The notes beneath the pieces are model-generated. The model did no database searches. It was not told the origin of the DNA and saw nothing but the letters and a program-made list of their open reading frames with translations. From JBMNQH01 sp050944035 (GTDB taxonomy: Bacteria > Bacillota > Clostridia > Oscillospirales > Oscillospiraceae): a DNA stretch of 64,000 nt. Below, one piece after another: positions 9,168 through 16,812 of the stretch. Made by a program: the position numbers and the translations under genes. Each line of letters starts with the position of its first letter. The stretch's first letter is position 1. The stretch covers positions 82,004 to 146,003 of the forward strand of contig JBMNQH010000004.1 in NCBI GenBank assembly GCA_050944035.1. Reading direction: 5' to 3'.

Positions 9168-9224
9168 AACAATTTCCTTTCCAAAACAGTTCTTTCTCGA
9201 TTACAGCTTTGTGAGAAAAAAAGA

Positions 9225-9256
9225 AGAGAGTTCTATATCTGGTGGATAGACTCTCT
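9225..9256 (-). terminator. Expression-platform terminator of the glycine riboswitch
   Basis: On the minus strand AGAGAGT pairs with ACTCTCT, extended by TATC/GATA, and is followed by TTCTTTTTTTCTC. It sits between the second glycine aptamer and the aminotransferase start, as expected for transcriptional control. Confidence 0.8.
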
Positions 9257-9311
9257 AAAAACAACTGCCAGTTTTCTACCCAAAAAAGGACGCGAAAGGA
9301 TAGAAAACAAA

Positions 9312-9482
9312 GGCTCTGTCCTTTTGCCTGAGAGATTCATACGAAACCGTACTTGCACCTTCGGCACCCGCTCGGGGCGGGATTCTCCAGAGTTCCATCC
9401 GCCTACAGTCTTATCAATATAGAATCCTGAGAGTTTCACTCCTTCGGCAGATATGACACAATTTGGCATATCACTTTCCTGT
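9312..9482 (-). ncRNA. Tandem glycine riboswitch
   Basis: The minus strand shows two glycine-aptamer signatures. The 5' aptamer has GCCGAAGGAGTGAAACTCTC followed by AGG. The 3' aptamer has CTCTGGAGAATCCCG, then GTGCCGAAGGTGCAAG, and closes with CTCTCAGGCAAAAGGACAGAG split over the conserved core. The order GGAGA, CCGAAGG, CTCTCAGG is diagnostic of the family, which binds glycine cooperatively. The 5' aptamer is shorter and less canonical at its GGAGA side (GGAAAG). It regulates the aminotransferase, probably as an on or off switch through the terminator at 9225; the direction cannot be read with certainty. Confidence 0.92.
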
Positions 9483-9516
9483 AAGCATCAATTGGCTGTA
9501 ATGAAATTGTAAGTTA

Positions 9517-9545
9517 AGTATAACGCTGCAATATCCACTTGACAA
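9517..9545 (-). promoter_or_regulatory. Promoter for the glycine riboswitch-aminotransferase transcript
   Basis: Minus strand: TTGTCA, a 17-base spacer and TATACT, placed so that transcription starts about 30 bases before the first aptamer. Confidence 0.75.
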
Positions 9546-9709
9546 GACCAAAAACAGGATTTCGTCAATTTGGACAAAAATGTGACGACTTCTCCACAAT
9601 TCTCATATACTTTACAAAAATGCCGCTGTGCTTTTCCAAGGGATACCAGACATAATTCACAGAAATGACGAATAGAATGCGACAGCACCGTACAAAAGAG
9701 GGAGAAAGG

Positions 9710-9916
9710 ATGGAAGAGACCGTGGATGTGGATCTGATCTTCAAAATTGCTGCTGTCGGTATTCTTGTCGCAGTATTGAACCTGTTACTTACGCGTTCAG
9801 GCAGAGAAGAACAGGCATTGATGACAACGCTGGCCGGTCTGGTGGTGGTACTTATGATTCTTGTACAAGAGATTAGTGCACTGTTTACGCTCATCAAGAA
9901 TCTGTTTGGGCTTTGA
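9710..9916 (+). CDS. spoIIIAC: Stage III sporulation protein AC
   Basis: A small 68-residue protein with two hydrophobic segments (LIFKIAAVGILVAVLNLLL and LAGLVVVLMILVQEISALF), the SpoIIIAC pattern. The ATG at 9710 follows GAGGGAGAAAGG; an upstream ATG at 9665 lacks a ribosome binding site. It opens the second half of the split spoIIIA cluster, so transcription must start somewhere between 9546 and 9700. I see CATATACT near 9603 but no clear sigma-E promoter pair. Confidence 0.92.
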   Translation: MEETVDVDLIFKIAAVGILVAVLNLLLTRSGREEQALMTTLAGLVVVLMILVQEISALFTLIKNLFGL

Positions 9917-9918
9917 AT

Positions 9919-10305
9919 ATGGATGCAGTCATAAAAGCAGCCGCGATTGGGATACTGGGCGCTTCGGCTGCGTTGCTTATCCGAAAGAGCAACCCGGAGC
10001 TGGCTCTGTTGATTGGACTGGCTTCGGCGATATTTGCATTGTCAGTGGCGGGCGGATTGTTGACGGCTGTGATGGAGTTCTTGGATCTGACAAGCTCTTT
10101 TTCCGACGTGGCGCCGGAAGTTTTAGAACCGGTTCTGAAGTGCTTGGCCATCGGTCTGATTGGAGGACAGGCATCTGGATTGTGCAAGGATGCCGGACAG
10201 AGTGCACTGGCGCAGGCCGTGGATATTGTCTGTGGGCTGGCGGCGCTCTGTACCGCACTCCCGCTGATGAAGCTGTTGTTCAATATGCTGGAGGGCTTAC
10301 TTTGA
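9919..10305 (+). CDS. spoIIIAD: Stage III sporulation protein AD
   Basis: The 128-residue polytopic membrane protein starts MDAVIKAAAIGILGASAALL and has four hydrophobic segments, including LALLIGLASAIFALSVAGGLL. SpoIIIAD is part of the membrane platform of the mother-cell to forespore channel. The ATG lies two bases after the spoIIIAC stop; a TTG at 9913 overlapping that stop is the alternative. It overlaps spoIIIAE at its end. Confidence 0.92.
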   Translation: MDAVIKAAAIGILGASAALLIRKSNPELALLIGLASAIFALSVAGGLLTAVMEFLDLTSSFSDVAPEVLEPVLKCLAIGLIGGQASGLCKDAGQSALAQAVDIVCGLAALCTALPLMKLLFNMLEGLL

Positions 10306-11411
10306 AACGGATACTCTTGTGTTTGTTCTTGACGAGTGTGTTCTTGTGTGGGTCCTGTTTCGCGGCAGAGACGGATATCGGGACAAAACAACGGGAATCG
10401 TTTGGCGTCGATGCCGTGGAGTCGGCTCTGCCGGAAGAGGCAGAGGACATGCTCGGAGAGGTATCGGTGGATGCGGATCTGAATCTCAGCGAAAAACTTT
10501 CCAATCTCTGGGATGCGACAATCAGAACGCTGTCAGAGCACTTACATACCGGTCTGCGAAGTGTGGCGATGATCCTGATCATTACGGCGTTGTGCGCCTT
10601 GGCCGAAACCATGGGAGAAAACAATGCCGCTAAGACAGTGATTTCTCTTGGCGGTGTGCTGGCGGTTGCGACGGTGGTTATTGGGAATGTTTCCTCTTTT
10701 TTTCAACTTGGAACCAGGGCATTGACAACGCTTTCCCAGTTCTCCAAAGCATTATTGCCCTGTATGGCGGCCACAGCTGCGGCAAGCGGCGCCATTGGTG
10801 CGGCCGCTGCACAGGGTGCCGCGACTGCGTTGTTTTTGGACGTGCTGTTGACGGCGATGAACAGTTTGGTTATGCCGCTCATCTATGCCTATACCGCAGC
10901 GGTGATTGCAGATGCAGCGGTGGGAGGAACAGCACTTTCTGCCGCGGCGAAGTTAATGAAGAAGCTTTGTACCTTGCTGTTAACGCTGCTGGTGACAGCG
11001 TTTACGGTCTATTTTAGCATCACTGGTGTACTATCCGGTGCAGCGGGACAGTTGAGCATCAAGCTGACGAAAACTGCGGTTTCTGCGGCATTGCCTGTAG
11101 TTGGCAGTATTTTGTCCGATGCAGCTTCTTCTGTTCTTGCCGGTGCCGCAATTTTGAAAAACACGGTTGGTATATTTGGATTGCTGGTGGTGCTGGCTGT
11201 CTGTTTAACGCCGATGCTGACCCTCGGTTGTTACTTATTGCTATATAAACTGGCGGCCGCAGTGACGGAAACTTTGTCGGACAAGCGAATGGGCAGTCTG
11301 ATCGGCGGCATCGGCGATGCTTTTGGTATGGTGCTTGCAGCGGTTGGCGCCGGCGGTTTTATTTTGCTGTTTTCCATCATTACGAGCATTCGGGCGGTGA
11401 GTATGACATGA
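10302..11411 (+). CDS. spoIIIAE: Stage III sporulation protein AE
   Basis: The 369-residue integral membrane protein has an N-terminal signal segment (KRILLCLFLTSVFLCGSCFA), a short external region rich in Asp/Glu, and then several hydrophobic segments to the end (LLTLLVTAFTVYFSITGVLSGAA and others). It is the large channel-platform subunit of SpoIIIA. I use the TTG at 10302 because GGAGGG sits eight bases upstream and the start overlaps the spoIIIAD stop, the same coupling used elsewhere in the operon. The open frame extends further upstream without a ribosome binding site and overlaps AD, so that extension is not coding. Confidence 0.92.
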   Translation: MKRILLCLFLTSVFLCGSCFAAETDIGTKQRESFGVDAVESALPEEAEDMLGEVSVDADLNLSEKLSNLWDATIRTLSEHLHTGLRSVAMILIITALCALAETMGENNAAKTVISLGGVLAVATVVIGNVSSFFQLGTRALTTLSQFSKALLPCMAATAAASGAIGAAAAQGAATALFLDVLLTAMNSLVMPLIYAYTAAVIADAAVGGTALSAAAKLMKKLCTLLLTLLVTAFTVYFSITGVLSGAAGQLSIKLTKTAVSAALPVVGSILSDAASSVLAGAAILKNTVGIFGLLVVLAVCLTPMLTLGCYLLLYKLAAAVTETLSDKRMGSLIGGIGDAFGMVLAAVGAGGFILLFSIITSIRAVSMT

Positions 11412-11896
11412 CGGAAGTGTTCAGAAACTGGATTTTGAGTTTGACAGCCACTGCGCTGTTCTGTTCCATTGCGCTGGCCATGGCGCCGAAGGGACGGGCG
11501 GGCGGTGTGCTGCGGCTGGTATGTGGAATTGCATTGTCGCTAGCTCTGATTGCACCGCTGATTCAATTGGATCTTTCTGCTTATACAGACAGTGTAACAT
11601 CATTTTCGCAGACTTACCGTGATGTGACAACCCGAGCGGAAGAACAGGCAGAATCCTTGTATCGAGGAATCATAGAGGAGGAATGTGCGGCATATATATG
11701 GGACAAAGCGGAACGCTGTGGGATGGTAGTGACAGCGGTTTCTGTTACGGCTCAGTGGGACGATGTGACAGAGAACTGGCTGCCGCACACAATCTCCATC
11801 GATGTTCCGTCAGACACGGATACAGCGGCATTGTCCGCTGCCATTGAAACGGAGTTAGGGATACCGGCAGAACGACAGGAGTGGAACATTGCATGA
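11408..11896 (+). CDS. spoIIIAF: Stage III sporulation protein AF
   Basis: The 162-residue protein has two N-terminal membrane helices (WILSLTATALFCSIALAMA and LVCGIALSLALIAPLI) followed by an extracytoplasmic ring-building-like domain, the SpoIIIAF layout. The ATGA overlap with spoIIIAE implies coupling. It forms one of the rings of the feeding channel. It overlaps spoIIIAG by four bases. Confidence 0.92.
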   Translation: MTEVFRNWILSLTATALFCSIALAMAPKGRAGGVLRLVCGIALSLALIAPLIQLDLSAYTDSVTSFSQTYRDVTTRAEEQAESLYRGIIEEECAAYIWDKAERCGMVVTAVSVTAQWDDVTENWLPHTISIDVPSDTDTAALSAAIETELGIPAERQEWNIA

Positions 11897-12393
11897 AGAC
11901 AGCAGACTGGAAGGAACGGTTCAAAAACGGCAGCCGATACCGCTATGCGGCAGTGGTTTTGTTGTTTGGCATCCTGTTAATACTTTTGCCGCGATGTGAA
12001 AAAGTCAAGGAAAATTCCGAGGTGGAGGTGAACGATTGTCAGACATTGGATACAACCGCTACAATCTTCTCCATTGAGGAAGAAGAAGCAAGGCTGCAAA
12101 CTGCGCTCAGCCGTATTGAAGGCGTTGGGCATGTAGAAGTGCTTCTGTCTCTAAAAAGCACAGTAGGCAGGGAACTGGCAACCGATGAAGAAGGAACGCT
12201 GGTGCTGTCTGAAGGCGCTGGTGCCGAAACGGTTGTCGAACTGTATGAAACCTGCCCGGAATATCTTGGCGCAGTGGTTATTTGCAGTGGGGCAAACAAA
12301 GCAGAGGTCGCACTTGCAGTGACCCGTGCAGTGCAGGCATACACGGGCCTTGGCAGCGACAAAATTACTGTCATTAAGGGCAGCGCAGAGTAA
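11893..12393 (+). CDS. spoIIIAG: Stage III sporulation protein AG
   Basis: The 166-residue protein has one membrane helix (YAAVVLLFGILLILLP), a linker and a C-terminal ring-building domain (SRIEGVGHVEVLLSL, VTRAVQAYTGLGSDKITV). SpoIIIAG makes the large ring in the intermembrane space. The start is the ATG at 11893 overlapping the AF stop; a GTG at 11881 is in frame but leaves AGGAG too close. The spacer to spoIIIAH is 27 bases. Confidence 0.92.
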   Translation: MKTADWKERFKNGSRYRYAAVVLLFGILLILLPRCEKVKENSEVEVNDCQTLDTTATIFSIEEEEARLQTALSRIEGVGHVEVLLSLKSTVGRELATDEEGTLVLSEGAGAETVVELYETCPEYLGAVVICSGANKAEVALAVTRAVQAYTGLGSDKITVIKGSAE

Positions 12394-12420
12394 GCGCTGC
12401 CAGGAAACAGGAGGAAAGTT

Positions 12421-13041
12421 ATGAAAAATCTGAAGCGAAATCTGACGATTGTTGTGGTACTGTTATTCATTTGTGCCGCGGTGGGACTGAACTGGTCGTA
12501 TAACAATAAGTGGGGAACTTCTAAGGATGCCTATGCCGAGGCGGAGGATGCTGCAATGGAGAAGGCCAATACAGAATATGCAGCATCACTGGAAGATGAA
12601 AAAAACGATACGGAGACAGGGAAAGAAGAAAAGAAAAAGACGAGCGGTGAGGAGAGCAAAGAGACAGAAAAGGAAGAGGCCGGTGACTCGGATTACTTTT
12701 CCTCAGCACGGCTGACACGGGAACAGTCCCGCGATGAGGCAACTGCGCTATTACAGGATACAGCATCTTCCGACAGTGCTTCGCAGGAAGTGATTGACGC
12801 GGCAGTAGAGGAAATTGCCGCGATGGCAAGCTGGACCATGCAGGAAGCACAGTTGGAAAACATGATTCTCTCAAAAGATTTTGAAGATTGTATTGTGTTT
12901 ATCAACAGCGACACAGTAACCGTTGCAGTGCCGGCACCGGAAGAAGGCCTGAGTGAGGCCGATGTTGCCCGTGTGATGGAGACCATCACCAGTGAAACGG
13001 ACTATACAGCCTCGCAAATCCGGGTGGTAGAAGTGAAATAA
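12421..13041 (+). CDS. spoIIIAH: Stage III sporulation protein AH
   Basis: The 206-residue protein has a short cytoplasmic tip, one membrane helix (LTIVVVLLFICAAVGLNW), a long charged Lys/Glu linker (residues about 40-90) and a YscJ/FliF-like ring domain at the C-terminus. SpoIIIAH pairs with forespore SpoIIQ in the septal channel. The charged linker is longer than expected and lacks sequence complexity. CAGGAGGAAAGTT precedes the ATG. It ends the spoIIIA set. Confidence 0.92.
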   Translation: MKNLKRNLTIVVVLLFICAAVGLNWSYNNKWGTSKDAYAEAEDAAMEKANTEYAASLEDEKNDTETGKEEKKKTSGEESKETEKEEAGDSDYFSSARLTREQSRDEATALLQDTASSDSASQEVIDAAVEEIAAMASWTMQEAQLENMILSKDFEDCIVFINSDTVTVAVPAPEEGLSEADVARVMETITSETDYTASQIRVVEVK

Positions 13042-13163
13042 AAGAAAAATGAATAAAAATCAAAACAAAACAGCAAAATATGGTATAGTATTTTTTTAGA
13101 ACGTCTTTCTTTTTGCCGGCATTCGTGGTAAAATAACACAACTACTGTTAGGAGGCGGGTAAA

Positions 13164-13523
13164 ATGGCTGAAAATTACATTACCTATCAGGATGAAAAGG
13201 GAAACATTCATATTTCGGAGGATGTCATCGCTGTCATTGTCGGCGCAGCTGCAGCGGAAGTAGAGGGGGTTGCGGGGCTGACCAATACGGTTGGTGTTGA
13301 CCTGGTGGATTTCCTTGGCAAGAAATCATTGCAGAAGGGAATCAAAATTCAGTTTGAAGAAAATAAAGTCATCGTTGATGTCATCATTATGATCCGCTTC
13401 GGCTATGGGGTGACTGCTGTTGCCCAGAAGGTGCAGGAGACTGTTGCGGCGGCAGTCGAGTCGATGACGGGGCTTGCAACACAGGTGAATGTTCATGTCA
13501 ACGGTGTTGCGTTTGATAAATAA
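13164..13523 (+). CDS. Asp23/Gls24 family envelope-stress protein (YqhY-like)
   Basis: The 119-residue Asp23/Gls24 protein has DVIAVIVGAAAAEVEGVAGL at the N-terminus, FEENKVIVDVIIMIRFGYGV in the middle and ESMTGLATQVNVHVNGVAF at the end, all typical of the family. Members such as YqhY are linked to fatty-acid synthesis control and envelope stress. TAGGAGGCGGGTAAA precedes the ATG. It sits directly before nusB, a common position for the YqhY-type member in Firmicutes. Confidence 0.93.
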   Translation: MAENYITYQDEKGNIHISEDVIAVIVGAAAAEVEGVAGLTNTVGVDLVDFLGKKSLQKGIKIQFEENKVIVDVIIMIRFGYGVTAVAQKVQETVAAAVESMTGLATQVNVHVNGVAFDK

Positions 13524-13608
13524 CCGCGATTGATCCGATCGGATCGGGGAGCTTGGCTCTTCGGTCCGCTTCGGCATTTTCATACCGACGACAGTACGGA
13601 GAAAAAGC

Positions 13609-13637
13609 AGCACGGACGGCATGTTACCGGCCGTGCT
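13609..13637 (+). terminator. Hairpin between the asp23-like gene and nusB
   Basis: AGCACGG pairs with CCGTGCT, followed by a weak TTTATAG tract. It may attenuate transcription into nusB rather than end it; the T run is short. Confidence 0.4.
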
Positions 13638-13660
13638 TTATAGACGGAGGAACGACAGTT

Positions 13661-14227
13661 ATGACGAGAACCACAGCGCGGGAGATTGCCGTCCAGCTTG
13701 GGTTTGCACTTTGCGCGAAACAACAGAAGCCGCAGGAAATTCTGGATACCTTTTTTGATACCGACTATTATTGTACGCTGGCAGAGGAAAACGAACTTTT
13801 TGCACAGTATCCCAATGAAAAACAGTTGCAGTACATACGTACGCTTGCAACCGGTGTTGCAGAGAAAAAAGAGGAACTGGACGGTTATATCAGCAAGTAT
13901 TCCAAAAAATGGAAATTAAACCGCATCTCCCGTACCGCAGTTGCCATTATGCGCACGGCGATGTATGAAGTGCTGTATCTTCCAGATGTTCCGGATTCAG
14001 TTGCTGTCAATGAGGCGGTTGAACTCGCTAAGAAGTATGAAACGCCGGAAACCGTGACCTTTATCAACGGCCTTCTGGGCAGTTTTGTGCGTGAGCAGGC
14101 GAATGCAACGGCAGAGCCGGCAACCGAAGCGCCAGTGGAAGAATCCGCTGCAGTGGAGCCGGAAACAGCGGAAATGCCGATGGAAGAGTCCGCGCCGGCA
14201 GCTCCGGAACAGACAAGTCTGTTTTAA
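13661..14227 (+). CDS. nusB: Transcription antitermination factor NusB
   Basis: The 188-residue protein covers the NusB fold in about residues 1-145 (TAREIAVQLGFALCAK, RISRTAVAIMRTAMYEVLYL, VAVNEAVELAKKY, FINGLLGSF). NusB binds boxA RNA with NusE/S10 and prevents premature termination of rRNA. After the domain come about 40 residues rich in Glu, Pro and Ala with an imperfect EESA repeat, absent from ordinary NusB. The start at 13661 follows ACGGAGG; the open frame extends upstream through a hairpin without a ribosome binding site. Confidence 0.93.
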   Translation: MTRTTAREIAVQLGFALCAKQQKPQEILDTFFDTDYYCTLAEENELFAQYPNEKQLQYIRTLATGVAEKKEELDGYISKYSKKWKLNRISRTAVAIMRTAMYEVLYLPDVPDSVAVNEAVELAKKYETPETVTFINGLLGSFVREQANATAEPATEAPVEESAAVEPETAEMPMEESAPAAPEQTSLF

Positions 14228-14251
14228 CACCAGGCTGTCATGGAATTGTAG

Positions 14252-15493
14252 ATGAAACAGGAAATTATCACAGTAACCGATCTCAACCAGTACATCAAGC
14301 GTTTGATGGATCATGACGAAATGCTTGCCAATGTCTGTGTCAGGGGGGAACTGTCTAACTATAAAATACACACGTCGGGCCATCATTATTTTACGTTGAA
14401 GGATGAAGCCGGTGCGGTGCGCTGTGTGATGTTTCGCAGCAGTGCCTCCAAATTGAAATTCCGGCCGGAGAGCGGGATGGCAGCACTTGCCGTCGGGCGG
14501 ATCTCTGTCTTTCCCCGGGATGGGTCCTATCAGCTTTACTGTACCTCTCTTTCGCCGGATGGCGTGGGGGACCTGCAGGTTGCCTATGAACAACTGAAGG
14601 ACAAGCTGGAGAAAGAAGGGCTCTTTGCTCCGACGCATAAAAAACCGCTTCCGGCATTTCCCAACACCATCGCAGTCATCACTGCGGCAACCGGTGCAGC
14701 AGTGCATGATATGATTCGGATCCTTGGGAAACGTTGGCCGATGGCAAAAGTCATTGTCATGCCCGTCCTGGTTCAGGGGACTGGTGCGCCGCCACAGATT
14801 GCAGGGGCGATTCAGTATGCCAACCTGCACCGTATTGCGGATTTGATTATTACCGGGCGTGGCGGCGGTTCAATGGAAGATTTGTGGGCCTTTAATGATG
14901 AACAGGTTGCCCGTGCAATTTTTGCATCCAAGATTCCGGTGATTTCTGCGGTTGGCCATGAACCGGACGTTACCATTGCCGATTTTGTTGCAGACCGGCG
15001 TGCGGCCACGCCGTCCAACGCCGCAGAGATTGCTGTGCCAGAGCAGATGGACGTCCGTGCCGTTGTGTCCGCTGCGGAGCTTCGCATAGGACAGGCCATG
15101 CAAAAGCAGTTGACACGGTCACGCGATCGTTTGCAGGAACTGGCGGGGCGCCGTGTCTTACAAAGCCCTGCTGCCTATCTCGACAGCAGACGGATGGAGC
15201 TTGACTATGTGCAAAACCGGCTTGTCGCTGCAGCAGATCGCATGCTGTCGGACAAGCAGAGACAGTTTGTCGGTTTGACAGCGTCGTTGGATGCACTTAG
15301 CCCGCTCAAAGTACTGCGGCGCGGTTATTCCGTCGCTGTGTCTGGCACAGGGACAATTATAAAAACAGTTCGCCAGATTGCCCCAGGCAATCTGATTGAT
15401 CTGAAGCTGCTCGACGGCACAGCAACGTGCCGTGTAGAGAAAACACAGACAGCGGAGGAATCCATACATGGAAGAGAAACAAAAGAGTTTTGA
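14252..15493 (+). CDS. xseA: Exodeoxyribonuclease VII large subunit
   Basis: The 413-residue large subunit of the bidirectional single-strand exonuclease has an N-terminal OB fold (about residues 1-100, VCVRGELSNYKIHTSGHHYF) and a catalytic region with TGRGGGSMEDLWAFNDE, ISAVGHEPD and DRRAATPSNAAE. A coiled-coil region that binds the XseB subunits follows, then RGYSVA near the end. Length and motifs are normal. It overlaps the xseB start by 26 bases, giving a tightly coupled pair. Confidence 0.96.
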   Translation: MKQEIITVTDLNQYIKRLMDHDEMLANVCVRGELSNYKIHTSGHHYFTLKDEAGAVRCVMFRSSASKLKFRPESGMAALAVGRISVFPRDGSYQLYCTSLSPDGVGDLQVAYEQLKDKLEKEGLFAPTHKKPLPAFPNTIAVITAATGAAVHDMIRILGKRWPMAKVIVMPVLVQGTGAPPQIAGAIQYANLHRIADLIITGRGGGSMEDLWAFNDEQVARAIFASKIPVISAVGHEPDVTIADFVADRRAATPSNAAEIAVPEQMDVRAVVSAAELRIGQAMQKQLTRSRDRLQELAGRRVLQSPAAYLDSRRMELDYVQNRLVAAADRMLSDKQRQFVGLTASLDALSPLKVLRRGYSVAVSGTGTIIKTVRQIAPGNLIDLKLLDGTATCRVEKTQTAEESIHGRETKEF

Positions 15494-15698
15494 GGCGTCT
15501 ATCCAGCGGCTCAATGAGATTGTAACCCTGCTGGAAAAAGGCGATGCGCCGCTGGAACAGGCGCTGACACTGTTTGAAGAGGGCACAGCCCTTGTCAAGC
15601 AGTGCAGCGGAATGCTGGATCAGGCAGAACAAACAGTGGTCCGTCTGAAAAAAGGGGCGGATGGGATGCCTGAAGAATTGCCATTTGAGGAGGAATAA
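15468..15698 (+). CDS. xseB: Exodeoxyribonuclease VII small subunit
   Basis: The 76-residue all-helical subunit has the family signature FEASIQRLNEIVTLLEKGDAPLEQA written across its first helix pair, and FEEGTALVKQC. It decorates the XseA coiled coil to form active exonuclease VII. The start lies inside xseA after GCGGAGGAATC. A six-base gap separates it from ispA. Confidence 0.95.
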   Translation: MEEKQKSFEASIQRLNEIVTLLEKGDAPLEQALTLFEEGTALVKQCSGMLDQAEQTVVRLKKGADGMPEELPFEEE

Positions 15699-15703
15699 AA
15701 AGA

Positions 15704-16621
15704 ATGGAAGCAAGACATCAGGAACGATATGATCAGTATGCGAAAATGATAGAGGACTATCTCCAGACCTGTTTTGACATGAGTGATCTTCCCCCCCATC
15801 TGAAACAGCATGAGGGACTGGCAGAAATCATGCGCTACAGCCTGTTGAATGGCGGCAAGCGTGTGCGTGCCGTTTTGCTGCTGGAGTTTTGCAGTCTTTG
15901 CAAAGGCGATCTGGAACAGGCGCTGCCGATGGCAGCTGCGGTTGAAATGCTGCATGCCTATTCTTTGATCCACGATGATCTGCCCTGCATGGACGATGAC
16001 GATATGCGCCGAGGAAAGCCTTCTTGCCATATTGCTTATGGCGAGGCCAATGCGCTGCTGGCCGGTGATGCACTGCAGGCAGCTGCATTCCAGGAGCTTT
16101 TCAAGGCTGATATCCCCGACGATGCACTGGTTCGCTGTGCCCGCATTCTGGCGGATGCCGCAGGACCGGATGGTATCTGTGCCGGTCAGTACCTTGATTT
16201 GCAGCCGGCTCCTGAAACCGACAGTTTCGACATCCGTGACAAATGGCTTTATAATATCGATAAGCGCAAAACCTCCAGCCTCATCAGTGCTGCCTGCTCT
16301 ATGGGTGCCAGCGTTGCCGGTGCGCCGTTGGAGTATGTCGGTATGGCGCAGGCCTTTGGCCAGATGCTCGGTCTGGCGTTCCAGATCCGTGATGATATGC
16401 TGGACGTTATGGGTACCGAAAAAGAGCTTGGAAAGCCCATTGGTTCCGATGAAGCCCAGAATAAGATGACTTACATGACCCTTTATGGGGAGAAGGGTTG
16501 CTTTGGTCTGCTTGAGAACTACTGTTCGCAGGCAGTCGCGATTCTTTGGGGATTGTTTAGTGAGGAGGAGAGCGCGTTCCTGGTCGACCTCATTTGGGAT
16601 CTCTATGATCGCATGAAATAA
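15704..16621 (+). CDS. ispA: Polyprenyl (farnesyl/geranylgeranyl) diphosphate synthase
   Basis: The 305-residue class I trans-prenyltransferase condenses isopentenyl diphosphate with allylic diphosphates. The first Asp-rich motif is HDDLPCMDDDDMRRGKP, the second is FQIRDDMLD, and NGGKRVRAVLL holds substrate-binding residues. Chain length is not certain from sequence, but the small residues before the first motif and the genomic context with dxs suggest the C15 enzyme. It lies in the xseA-xseB-ispA-dxs-tlyA order common in clostridia and is followed by a terminator, so dxs probably has a separate promoter. Confidence 0.94.
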   Translation: MEARHQERYDQYAKMIEDYLQTCFDMSDLPPHLKQHEGLAEIMRYSLLNGGKRVRAVLLLEFCSLCKGDLEQALPMAAAVEMLHAYSLIHDDLPCMDDDDMRRGKPSCHIAYGEANALLAGDALQAAAFQELFKADIPDDALVRCARILADAAGPDGICAGQYLDLQPAPETDSFDIRDKWLYNIDKRKTSSLISAACSMGASVAGAPLEYVGMAQAFGQMLGLAFQIRDDMLDVMGTEKELGKPIGSDEAQNKMTYMTLYGEKGCFGLLENYCSQAVAILWGLFSEEESAFLVDLIWDLYDRMK

Positions 16622-16656
16622 TTCTCAATATTCATTTCTTTTTGCATATTTTTTCG

Positions 16657-16695
16657 ACAAACCGCCCCGTTTACTATTGTAAAGGGGCGGTTTGT
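16657..16695 (+). terminator. Terminator after ispA
   Basis: A 12-bp perfect stem (ACAAACCGCCCC with GGGGCGGTTTGT) is followed by TTTGAT. It closes the nusB-ispA run. The rest of the gap to dxs shows no further feature. Confidence 0.85.
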
Positions 16696-16812
16696 TTGAT
16701 AAAATCATATTCTGCACAGTGAGAATTCACTCGGGAAAACGGATGGGCTCAGTTGTTTCTATTCGAATACGGGGCGCCGATTCCCAGCATAAAATTTGCA
16801 GAGGTAATCATT

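Noticed and set aside
9861..10301. N-terminal extension of the spoIIIAE open frame
   Set aside because: It overlaps the spoIIIAC end and all of spoIIIAD in another frame, has no ribosome binding site, and a good one precedes the TTG at 10302.
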